The translations under genes were made by a program, and so were the position numbers. 64,000 nucleotides of DNA from Metridium senile (Eukaryota > Cnidaria > Anthozoa > Actiniaria > Metridiidae): positions 40,334,158 to 40,398,157 of the forward strand of contig OX459096.1 in the NCBI GenBank assembly GCA_949775045.1. Reading direction: 5' to 3'. Of this stretch, positions 1-9,132 are shown in pieces; position 1 is the stretch's first letter; each line of letters starts with the position of its first letter. The notes below the pieces were generated by a model. It saw nothing but the letters and a program-made list of their open reading frames with translations, did no database searches and was not told the DNA's origin.

Positions 1-3000
1 TGATGAAGATATTCTTTCTGCCAACGTCCCCAGTATTGATTCAGTAATCTAAGGAGGTACAAATATCTTCCAATAGCTTTATTACTCGAGTCCTTTTGGT
101 AGTCTTCTAAGTCTTCTGGTATGCTTTGAAGAGGTCTTCCGATGGTGAGATGAGCTGGAGTAATGGGTACTGGGTCTCTTGGGTCATCGCTGACAGCAGT
201 TAAAGGTCTAGAATTTACGACACTTTCTATCTTGATAAGCAACGTGTTCAACTCTGAGTAGGTAAGGAGGGCTTTACCAAGAATCTTCCGTAGTGGTTCT
301 TTAACTGATCTGACCATACGTTCCCACCAACCACCGCGCCAGGGGGATCGTTCCGTTATGAACTTCCACTTGATACCTCTGGCAGACATCTCTGCTTTGA
401 TGTTGTCTTGATCTATCATGTCTGCTGGAAGTCTACATTCGACTTTAGTGCTATCGTACAATTTCTTGAGCTGTTTACTTGCAGACTTGAAAGTCTTTGC
501 GTTGTCTGACCATATCGTGCTACAAAGACCTCTACGACCTGTCATACGGGCGAATGCTTGAAGAAATTCATCTGTAGTTAAGCTAACGGTTAGTTCAAGG
601 TGGATCATACGGGATGACGCACAGGTGAAAATGCAAACATACGACTTCTTTGTGCTGGAGCCCTCTTTGATATAAAGAGGACCTGCAAAGTCAATACCAA
701 TGTGTGTAAACGGTAATGATGGCGTGACTCTCTCCGCTGGTAAGGGTCCCATCTTCTGTGTACAGGCTTTGACTTTCTGCTTTTGGCATGTAACGCATCG
801 TCTGATGATACGTTTAACTTCTCGTCTTCCTTGAGTGAGCCAGATCTTTTGTCTTAGAGATGACAACACTGCTTCTGGCCCAGCGTGCAATAAGTGCTTA
901 TGAGTGTCTAGTACAATCCTCTCTACTACTGGGTGTCCATGTGGTAGTATCATAGGGTGCTTTACGTTTTCAGGGATCTCAGCAAATTGCAAACGTCCTC
1001 CTACTTTTATCAGTTGATCTTCTTTGTCGAAGTAGGGGTCTAACTTAAGTATGCGACTGTTGTTGGGAATAGTACTTCCAGTCTTTAACAAGGTGTATTC
1101 TGATTGATAAGTTTCCTGTTGAATCCATCTGATGCACTGTAACTCTGCCTTGTTAAGCTCATCGACTGTTGGCTCTGTCTGTGAGGGTTTGTTCTTTGTC
1201 TTGAATAGATGTGCTGCTCTTTGAACGTATGCTGTGACGCGCTTTACCTTCAACCATGAATCATAGCGAGTCATGTCAAGTGACGGTTTTGACACAACAG
1301 CTGCGTGGGTATGAACTGCACGCCTTTCTTTATCACACTCTTCGGGCATCTGCTGGTTTATGTCTTTCAATCCTGGAGGGGGTGCTTCGGTACATAGACT
1401 TAACCACGAGGGGCCTTTCCACCATAGTTCACTTTTAGCCATCTCGGAACAGGAAATTCCACGTGTTAATAGATCTGCTGGGTTATCTTTAGTTGGGCAG
1501 TATTTCCAGCATTTAGGTTCACAGAGTTCCTGTATTTCTGCTACACGATTTGCTACGAATGGTTTCCACAATGCACTGTTACGCCTGATCCAATGAAGTG
1601 CAACCATACTGTCGGTGTAGCATACAATGTGATTTGAATCTACTGAAAGTGTTTCTGCGACATAGGTGACTAATCTTGCATTTACTAATGCGGCTAGTAG
1701 CTCCAGTCGAGGCAATGACACTGTTTTTACTGGTGCTACTCTTGATTTAGACATTACAAGTTGTGTAGTGATGTGTCCACCTTCATCTGTGATACGAATG
1801 TACACTGCGGCTCCATAAGCCTTAGGCGATGCGTCTCCAAATCCGTGAATTTCAACCTCAGAGTCCCTTCCGATTCCTTCTCCAAAGCAGCGTGCGATGG
1901 TGACGTCAGCTAACTTTGGCAACTCTGTTTGCCATGCGGACCATTCCTTTTGAATATCGTTTTCTAGTGGGTCGTCCCAATCTAGGCCTCTGCGCCAAAG
2001 TTCTTGGAATAGTATCTTCACCCTAACAGTGAACGGAGTTATCAATCCTAACGGATCGAACACTCTAGCAGCGTGACTGAGCACAGTTCGTTTCGTAGGT
2101 GAAACACAAGACGCAAGTACTGCTTGCGGCGGAACAAATCTAAAGCAATCTGACTTTAGGTCCCATGAAACACCAAGTGCTTTCGTTGATTCAGCTTGCG
2201 TCGTGAGGTTGACGATGGATGGTGATTCATTTTGTTCAGATTGAGTGCTGTCAATCACTTGTTGCGAATTACTGGCCCATTTTGTTAAGTTAAATCCTGC
2301 AGCCTTCATTATAGTGGTCAGTTCACGTTTCAGTTCTAGTGCAGATTCCTCCGTTTCTGCACCTGTCAAACAGTCATCAACATACATATTGTCTAAGAGC
2401 TCTCTTGCAGCTCTTGGAAATGTGTCAAGATAACCAGTAACGTGTGCATGGATTGTTGCGATTGCGAGAAATGGGCTACAATTAAGTCCAAAGGTCAGTC
2501 TCTTCATCCTGTAAATGCGAGGTTCTTCATCTGAGTTCAAATCTCTCCACAGGTAACGGTGTACATCTTGATCTGACCTTGCGATTTTAATTTGCAGAAA
2601 CATCTTTTCAACATCTGCAAGTAGGCCAATTTTGTGGGTACGAAAGCGTATGAGAACTGACGCTAGATTTGGTTGCAAGGCAGGACCGGGAAGAATGCAA
2701 TCGTTGAGAGATACATCTTGCCCGTCCTTCGCTGAGGCATCGAAGACAATTCTACATTTGGTTGTAGCTTTATCGTCACGAAATACTGCATGGTGTGGAA
2801 GGTATTTTATGTTCTTGCTTTCTTTCTCTTTGTCATGTACTTCTTCTGCAAATCCTCTTTCAACATACTGATTGATTGCATCTGAATAAGTTTTAGCTTT
2901 CACAGGATCACGATGCAGCTTCCTTTCAACTCCTTCTAGTCGTTTCAAAGCATGTTGATAGTTGTTTGTCAGATCTGCATGGTTTGGTTTCCATGGCAGT

Positions 3001-5309
3001 TGTACTTCGTAATTAGATCCATCAAATTTCAGTCCACGATTAAAGTCTTCAACTGCACATTGTTCTTCTTTTGATTGTCTCGGACATTCATCCTTTGCAA
3101 TTCCAATTGCTTCTAGCTCCCAAAATCGTTTCAATGTTCGAGTGATTTCAGTGTTCTCAACAACAGCAAACATTGAAGTAGTACTTTTGCTTGCCCCTAC
3201 TACAGGGCCTGTAAGTATCCATCCCAGGATTGACTCAACAGCTGTTGGTGAGTTAGGAGAGCTTCCCTTAATGCAATTTCCAGTTACAAAGCTGTAATAA
3301 AAGTCTGCACCGATCAATACATCCACTTCAACTGAGTCACGTGGGTATGAGTCTGCAAAGTTCAAGTTCCTTAGATGGATGTTGTCATGAAGATTCAGTT
3401 TTACTGGTCCAAGTTGATTGCAAATCTTTGGGATAGCAAGAGCCTCTATTGTAACAGCGATGTCAGGTGAATGGTTATTAACTTCAGAGAGAGAAAACTT
3501 CACACGTTGTAGTCTCTTTGTCTCACTTGTATTGCCGCCCAATGTTGTGACACTTATCGATTCTGTTGGACCTTTCAAGCCAACAGCTTCTGCGATGTTT
3601 TTGCGAATATATGATCTCTGACTTCCAGAATCAAGTAGTACACGTGCTTGTATTGTCTGCCCATTTGCAGACAGCTCAGCAACTGCTGTAGGTAACAATG
3701 TTTCCATTGGTTTTTCAACGTTGGTTGAAGCAAATCCACTTAAGGTAGGGGTAGGTTGTTCGTGCAATAACTGATGATGATGTTTACCACAATTAGCCAC
3801 TGAACATTTTGGTTGGCGACAAATCTTCGAATAATGTTTGTTATGAGACGGCTTTAAGCAATTAAAGCATAGTTTGTTTGATTTGACAATCTGCCATCTT
3901 TCACTTATGTTCCTTTTGCTCAGTTCCTTACATTCCGCTAGATCGTGGTTCGATTTACAAAGTGTACATACTGGATTTGTGTTGCAAACTACATGTAAGG
4001 TAGACGCTGTTGTTGTCCTTTCTTGCCTTGTATGAGTAGGTTTCTTCTCTGATCTTCCTCTAGTATTGTAGTTGACAGTTGCGTGTTGAATCTTCTCACT
4101 GTTTGGACTGGAAGTTGATTGATTCCTCTCACCTGCTTCCTTGGATACGAGTTGTCGGTTGAGAAACTTAAAAAACATGTCGAGGTCAATCTTTTCATCA
4201 GAAACATCTGCGAGTTCTAACTCCCATTTTTCTAAGAGTCGTGGCGGTAGCTTGGTTTCAAACATGGGCAACAAGATACATGCATGTGTCATTGGTTGTT
4301 CGCCTAGAGCCTCTAGAGCTCTTGTCCTGTTCTTTAAAGTATCATGTAATTCACGCAATGCATGTGCAGACATGCTTGTTGTAGGCTCCAAGTTGATTAT
4401 TGATTTGATGAGTGATGAAATAATAATACGTTTCCTACCATATCTGTGCTTCAGTGCTTCTACTGCTGGCAAGTAATTAGCGCCGGTGACTTCAAATCCT
4501 TCTACGGTTTGCAACGCGCTACCTTTGAGAACTGATCGTAAATAAGTGAATTTCTGTATATCTGGCAAGTCATCATTCTTATGTACTGCAGCTTCAAATT
4601 GATCCCAGAAATTTTGGAACTTTAATAGATCTCCATTATACGTCGGTAATTCTATTTTAGGCAGTTTTAAGTTTTGGCGTGTGTCTTTAGACGATGACGA
4701 CGTAATACTTTCGGCGGCGGTCGATTTACAAATTTCCTTTTCGATGTATTCTTGAGCAATGTCAATGGCTTTATCTATTTCGTTCAGAATTTCTTTGCAA
4801 CCATGTAGCTTAGTTTCGATATCGTCTTCCTCAACTGTAGTGGATATGAAATCCTCTCTTAAATCGAGACACAGAAAGCGACATTCGTTCAATCTTTGTG
4901 ATCTCATTTGCATTTTGATCTTGTTATTTGAGCTTTGGCTTAATTCAAACACGTCAATAGATAGAGCTTCGACATCTCCTTTCAATATTTTCATTCTACG
5001 TTTAGATTGCTCATATTTTTCTTCTAAACATTGTTGGGTTGTTGTACGAGTAGTGCTATTTCTGTCACCTTCGTCTTGTGGCGGCGAAGCATGTGCGAGT
5101 TTGTTGTTGTTAGACGGCTTGTCTTTGTGATTATTTGCAATGGAGTTCGACAGTTCTGAAGCCTTTACTAACCTTTTAATCAACAGTTTTTTCTTTCCTT
5201 GTGTAGAAAGACCCTTTTCCCTTAAGAGTTTGCGAAGTTGCTCGACGGACATGCGAAGAAGGTCGTCTTCAAGTGAGTTTACGAATAATTCGTCTTCGGT
5301 GGCGGCCAT
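1..5309 (-). CDS. BEL/Pao gag-pol polyprotein (3' end cut by window edge)
   Basis: I read this frame codon by codon from the ATG at 5309 to base 1 and found no stop. The N-terminus (about residues 12-48) fits a SAP DNA-binding motif: LEDDLLRMSVEQLRKLLREK followed by GL-x3-GKKK-x-LIKRL. A charged helical stretch follows. DUF1759 starts near residue 210 (about 4680) and a Cys/His knuckle lies near 450-510. The aspartic protease has DSGSQRSYI near 558 and the family's later IGADFYY motif near 660. The reverse transcriptase YVDD box is at 2380-2391. A zinc-binding HHCC motif lies near 780-905. The integrase carries GIDFAG, WSDNA and the WRGGWWERMV block (D, D, E). The final residues near base 1 (QYWGRWQKEYL) mark the start of DUF5641, so perhaps 60-100 residues are missing. 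The protein would replicate the element through an RNA intermediate. Confidence 0.93.
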   Translation of the reverse strand, partial: MAATEDELFVNSLEDDLLRMSVEQLRKLLREKGLSTQGKKKLLIKRLVKASELSNSIANNHKDKPSNNNKLAHASPPQDEGDRNSTTRTTTQQCLEEKYEQSKRRMKILKGDVEALSIDVFELSQSSNNKIKMQMRSQRLNECRFLCLDLREDFISTTVEEDDIETKLHGCKEILNEIDKAIDIAQEYIEKEICKSTAAESITSSSSKDTRQNLKLPKIELPTYNGDLLKFQNFWDQFEAAVHKNDDLPDIQKFTYLRSVLKGSALQTVEGFEVTGANYLPAVEALKHRYGRKRIIISSLIKSIINLEPTTSMSAHALRELHDTLKNRTRALEALGEQPMTHACILLPMFETKLPPRLLEKWELELADVSDEKIDLDMFFKFLNRQLVSKEAGERNQSTSSPNSEKIQHATVNYNTRGRSEKKPTHTRQERTTTASTLHVVCNTNPVCTLCKSNHDLAECKELSKRNISERWQIVKSNKLCFNCLKPSHNKHYSKICRQPKCSVANCGKHHHQLLHEQPTPTLSGFASTNVEKPMETLLPTAVAELSANGQTIQARVLLDSGSQRSYIRKNIAEAVGLKGPTESISVTTLGGNTSETKRLQRVKFSLSEVNNHSPDIAVTIEALAIPKICNQLGPVKLNLHDNIHLRNLNFADSYPRDSVEVDVLIGADFYYSFVTGNCIKGSSPNSPTAVESILGWILTGPVVGASKSTTSMFAVVENTEITRTLKRFWELEAIGIAKDECPRQSKEEQCAVEDFNRGLKFDGSNYEVQLPWKPNHADLTNNYQHALKRLEGVERKLHRDPVKAKTYSDAINQYVERGFAEEVHDKEKESKNIKYLPHHAVFRDDKATTKCRIVFDASAKDGQDVSLNDCILPGPALQPNLASVLIRFRTHKIGLLADVEKMFLQIKIARSDQDVHRYLWRDLNSDEEPRIYRMKRLTFGLNCSPFLAIATIHAHVTGYLDTFPRAARELLDNMYVDDCLTGAETEESALELKRELTTIMKAAGFNLTKWASNSQQVIDSTQSEQNESPSIVNLTTQAESTKALGVSWDLKSDCFRFVPPQAVLASCVSPTKRTVLSHAARVFDPLGLITPFTVRVKILFQELWRRGLDWDDPLENDIQKEWSAWQTELPKLADVTIARCFGEGIGRDSEVEIHGFGDASPKAYGAAVYIRITDEGGHITTQLVMSKSRVAPVKTVSLPRLELLAALVNARLVTYVAETLSVDSNHIVCYTDSMVALHWIRRNSALWKPFVANRVAEIQELCEPKCWKYCPTKDNPADLLTRGISCSEMAKSELWWKGPSWLSLCTEAPPPGLKDINQQMPEECDKERRAVHTHAAVVSKPSLDMTRYDSWLKVKRVTAYVQRAAHLFKTKNKPSQTEPTVDELNKAELQCIRWIQQETYQSEYTLLKTGSTIPNNSRILKLDPYFDKEDQLIKVGGRLQFAEIPENVKHPMILPHGHPVVERIVLDTHKHLLHAGPEAVLSSLRQKIWLTQGRREVKRIIRRCVTCQKQKVKACTQKMGPLPAERVTPSLPFTHIGIDFAGPLYIKEGSSTKKSYVCIFTCASSRMIHLELTVSLTTDEFLQAFARMTGRRGLCSTIWSDNAKTFKSASKQLKKLYDSTKVECRLPADMIDQDNIKAEMSARGIKWKFITERSPWRGGWWERMVRSVKEPLRKILGKALLTYSELNTLLIKIESVVNSRPLTAVSDDPRDPVPITPAHLTIGRPLQSIPEDLEDYQKDSSNKAIGRYLYLLRLLNQYWGRWQKEYLH

Positions 5310-5444
5310 CTTGTCGAGTGCAAAGTGACGATTGAAGTGTTGACTTACGAATTTCCAGAGCTGATGTCAAACCACGGCTGTTTCAATCGATGCAAATGAC
5401 TTTCCATTCATGTAGATGCTAAGATCCGGCTCGAAGGACCATAA

Positions 5445-5642
5445 TGTTTGGTCTGACGCAAGGAATAGACATACTAAAACGCTGAACTCAACTTTATTCG
5501 GCGTATTCCTTGTACAAAACGTGTCAGAACAATAATTATTACAAAACAGCCCCACTAGGGGAGGGGTGGAACTATTGTTCAATGTTCATATCTCTGAGGG
5601 GCTCTGAGGGGCCTTCCATATCTGCTTGTACGGGCTCTAACA
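5445..5642 (-). repeat. Putative 5' LTR of the BEL/Pao element
   Basis: On the minus strand the proposed LTR starts TGTTAG at 5642 and ends CCAAACA at 5445, about 198 bp. It holds an AATAAA-containing segment (GCCGAATAAAG), as expected of an R region. The next bases, ATGGTCCTTCGAGCC, sit where the primer-binding site should be. I cannot compare with a 3' LTR, so the ends could be off by some bases. Confidence 0.5.
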
Positions 5643-5710
5643 GTCTTTGTCCGAATCGCGCAGGGGGGTCTAATTATCTAATCTATTTTTAGACCATCCG
5701 CGCAGCGCTC

Positions 5711-6065
5711 ACTTTGTACGTCACATTACATGACAGACATTGTACATTACACTACGTTACATCACTTCAAAATCACATACAATACACTACATTACATTAT
5801 AGTAAACTACATTACATTACATTACTTTTACGACATTACGCAACACTATACTACATTACAGTAAATCACATCACATTACACTGCATTACATTAAATTGTA
5901 CATTACATTATACATCACATTACACTGTACATTTAATCACGTTTAATCATTTTACATTGTCCATTACATTACAAAACAATTTGCAATACATTACATCACA
6001 TTACAATACATTTCGATACATGGTATATTACATTACATGACACTGCACCACAATAAAACACTACA
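5711..6065 (+). repeat. Degenerate ACATT/TTACA pentamer microsatellite
   Basis: About 350 bp of imperfect ACATT-type pentamers (cattacattac, with ACA and CAC variants). The repeat stays open in one frame and gives a Tyr/Thr/His-rich spurious ORF. It directly flanks the host side of the BEL/Pao insertion. Confidence 0.9.
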
Positions 6066-6133
6066 CATTAAACCTTACAACATTTTTGCGGACAATGATC
6101 CGCCGTTATTCAGAACACATCCATACCTTTCAT

Positions 6134-6162
<29 letters not shown>
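6134..6162 (+). repeat. Poly(C) tract of 29 bases
   Basis: A pure C run. Comparable G or C runs occur at 10713-10731, 16286-16297 and 24129-24149. Length may be unreliable in the assembly. Confidence 0.95.
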
Positions 6163-6165
<3 letters not shown>

Positions 6166-7564
6166 CTACACCTGCATACACACAGGCTACCCGACATACA
6201 GAAAACATGCACAATAACACAGGGCACCCAACATCAGCAACCCGACACCACTATTTTCATTCTATCCCCTCTCCGCACCCACATTCCATTCATTCTTTCT
6301 TCGCCTATGTAGTACGGCCATGATACGATAAGTATTCACTCTCACTCTCACCCATTAACATATCAATTACACAATTACCATTATATTCATGCCTTTCATT
6401 CCATCATATACGCTTTTGTATCCATATACGTGACCGCCTCGTAAGTCGATAGTACACGTAGGGTGAGCTTGCGTCCGTGAGTTATGAAACGTGAAGGTCC
6501 TAACCTCTACCAGTTGTCTCAACCCCTGACGATTAGCTTATGGTAGGACTATCGACTTACCTTCCCTTCGGTTTCCCTTCCCTTCCTATGTTTATACGTC
6601 CCCTCCCTCCATCGAGGCAGTCACGTATTTCCACAAGAACTCGAGTTCACTTTGCGCCTTCTTCTATACATATCTTTGTTTATAATTGGTGTTATTTTCA
6701 CATTATTTTTACATTTTATTTCCACATTTTGATGTACTTTTCTTTTATTAATTCCCTTAACTTTCATCATACCACCGTTTGTTCCACACTTACAGTCGGT
6801 TCATACACATCGCTCTTGCATTAAACGCTTATGAACTCAATGTATATTTCTTAAAATAACACCGGATATTTCTCGCATTAAACCGGGACTTACACCACCT
6901 ACAACCTAAAGAAACACTTCTACCTAAGCTTTTAAAAAATTACATAATATATATTTCTTAAAAAGAACACCACCTACAAACAATTACGCATATATAATTT
7001 CAGAACTTCTAAGAAGAATAAAATAGGCAAACACTTCATACACATTTAATAACAACACCCACAATGCACATACACTTTTATAGAAAAGAACAAACAACAA
7101 CATGTATTTCCTACATACAAACATATTTTTTATATAAAGGAATGAAAACTTTTAAACATATTTATATATATACTTACACATACATTTCCTAGAGGAAACA
7201 TAAGCACTTAAGAGGTACATATATATTTTATAAAAAAAAAAAAAAAAAAATTCTAAGCAGAAGTCCTTAAATCCCTTTAAAAACGTGTGTCTATGGTGTG
7301 AAGATTAAATCATTAATGCAAGTGATGACTAAATATATACTCCTGTCAACGGCATATGTTTTTCCTAAAAAAAACATATGAAAAAAAAAAAACTTGAGCA
7401 AAGTATAATAACGTTTTACAATGTGACTGATTTATCAGTTTAAATACATTCGTGAATCAGTTATTTAACTAGTTATGTGTAGTTGTTATTTTTCAACAAC
7501 ACTGAACTTGATTACTTAAATATATACTTATTTACAATTCTTCGACTTTTTGTGCGTTACCAAT
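6163..7564. other. AT-rich spacer without recognised genes
   Basis: No coding signal, splice-bounded exon or RNA gene found. It holds a short inverted pair (GTAAGTCGATAGT near 6446 and its complement near 6547) and an A run near 7230-7249. Confidence 0.6.
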
Positions 7565-7925
7565 TCAATAGTATTATTTATTATGTATCTATAAGCAAGT
7601 AGAAATAATTCTGAGAGCAGATTTACGGGCGAGACACCTAGTAACTTCTACTACTCTGCTTTCGGGCGCGTCACCTTAAAAGCAGTCAGAATTTGAAATA
7701 GATAGAAAGAAAAGAAGCCTTCAATAGTATTATTTATTATGTATTTATAAGCAAGTAGAAATAATTCTGAGAGTAGATTTAAGGGCGAGACACCTAGTAA
7801 CTTCTACTACTCTGCTTTCGGGCGCGTCACCTTAAAAGCAGTCAGAATTTGAAATAGAAAGAAAGAAAAGAAGCCTTCAATAGTAATATATTTATTATAT
7901 ATGTATTTATAAGCAAGTAGATATT
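7565..7925 (+). repeat. 156-bp tandem repeat, about 2.3 copies
   Basis: TCAATAGTATT begins copies at 7565 and 7721, and a third, slightly diverged copy begins at 7877. The period is exactly 156 bp both times. The first two copies differ at only a few positions, so the duplication is recent. Each unit has a GC-richer core with AGCAGATTT and TCTGCTTT in opposite orientation. Confidence 0.9.
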
Positions 7926-8166
7926 TTTTATTTAGTAGCAATATTATTATTAGTAGTCAGTGCAGATATACAAAAATTAGATTGTATTTCTTCGATCTTG
8001 CAAAACATACACCGTTTGAACACATAATAGTAATAATCTTTCAATACTTTCTGCATTGATAAAGCTTATTAATAGATTTTTAACTGACTAACTTACCCGG
8101 TCGCTCCGGCGACCAAGGTCGGAAAGGTATAATAAAGTTTACCTGCTTCATCTGGCGCTTTTGCTT

Positions 8167-8271
8167 TTATCTTGAAGTATATTTATTTAGTACTGGACCG
8201 ACGATTCCAAAAACCGTGGAAACGTACACCATAGCCTTGTTTATTTCTCCACCGGCATTAAATGGCGCCAT
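8167..8271 (-). CDS. Possible 34-residue membrane microprotein
   Basis: An ATG at 8271 in the context AGAAAAATGG opens 34 codons ending TAA at 8167. The peptide starts MAPFNAGGEINKAM and continues with an uncharged hydrophobic stretch, VYVSTVFGIVGPVL, that could span a membrane, then ends NKYTSR. Two donor-like sites lie downstream on the same strand (CAG/GTAAAC and CCGG/GTAAGT), so this could be part of a longer transcript. I do not recognise the family. Chance is a real alternative at this length. Confidence 0.25.
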   Translation of the reverse strand: MAPFNAGGEINKAMVYVSTVFGIVGPVLNKYTSR

Positions 8272-8568
8272 TTTTCTAAATCAGGTAAGCTCGACAAGGG
8301 AACATGTACGATTTCGCTAGTAAACCGTTCTCGGAAAGTCGAATTAACGCATTTCGTCTTTGGCCAGCCACTGTTAACGCGAACCAACGTTTTTCAGAGC
8401 TGAGACAACTAGAAAGAACTCTTCGTAACATCGTGTACTTAATAGCTCAGGATGAACTATTTAGTGACCTTTGAATAACGCGCGGGATACCGTCGATATT
8501 AATACTAAACTTTGACTATATCATAGCAGTTGACAGGACGTTAACCACGACCGATGTTTTTTTTATAA

Positions 8569-8655
8569 ATGGAAACCAGCGAGAAAACTAGTATAGTCTA
8601 AGTCGGTGTTTGATATATACGATAGGTAATATAATGAAATTTGTAACACCGTAAA
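8569..8655 (+). repeat. Dispersed repeat, copy upstream of the dioxygenase gene
   Basis: The segment AAATGGAAACCAGCGAG through GGTAATATAAT recurs with few changes at about 20094-20164, downstream of the O-methyltransferase. Two shorter related blocks (TAGCTCA and TGACCTTTGAAT) recur between 8442 and 8870. The rest of 8272-9132 shows no coding signal and presumably holds the promoter of the dioxygenase gene. Confidence 0.6.
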
Positions 8656-9132
8656 ATATTTATATCAACTGAAGGCAATAAGGATTAACACGACAAGCTT
8701 AAGCCAACTAAAAAATTCTGAGCAGAGTGAGCTGCAAACAATATGGTTTAAAACATACCAGTGCTTTTTGCTATTAAGCTAGAGAGTTTGAATATACTCT
8801 ACTATACGCGGTCTTCATTCTAGCTCATCCTGTGCAAAATGATCTGACCTTTGAATTCCGCGCGAAATAAATGATATTATAAATTAACCAGTGTAATTTT
8901 AACTTTTTTTAACCGGCTTTTCTTTGAGTTTTGAAAAGACGATAAACAGAAACAATAAGCATTCGGCCATATTCTATCATAAGTGTTGAAGTACAACAAC
9001 CACAAAGTAGTGTTGGGTTACAGCTCACCCCGAGAAGCTTGACGCCTTCAAAGCGAAAAAATTCATTTTATTCCTGGCTTAAGCTTGTCGTGAGTGATCA
9101 TTGCCAAACGTTAGCCCGGCAGGTAGCTCAAA

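Larger units (their letters stand above)
1..5642 (-). mobile_element. BEL/Pao LTR retrotransposon, 5' LTR to near end of pol
   Basis: The element runs right to left and leaves the window at base 1. Its parts are a putative 5' LTR (5445-5642), a leader (5310-5444) and one uninterrupted gag-pol frame (1-5309). The order SAP, DUF1759, zinc knuckle, aspartic protease, reverse transcriptase, RNase H region, integrase is typical of BEL/Pao elements apart from the N-terminal SAP. The 3' LTR lies outside the window, so LTR identity and target duplication cannot be checked. An undamaged frame of nearly 1,770 codons points to a young copy, possibly still active. Confidence 0.93.

Noticed and set aside
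1256..5328. Several plus-strand frames of 60-120 codons across the left 5 kb
   Set aside because: They are opposite-strand shadows of the intact BEL/Pao polyprotein and show no domain signal.
5714..6312. Plus-strand frames rich in Tyr, Thr, His and Pro
   Set aside because: Produced by the ACATT repeat and the poly(C) tract, not by a gene.
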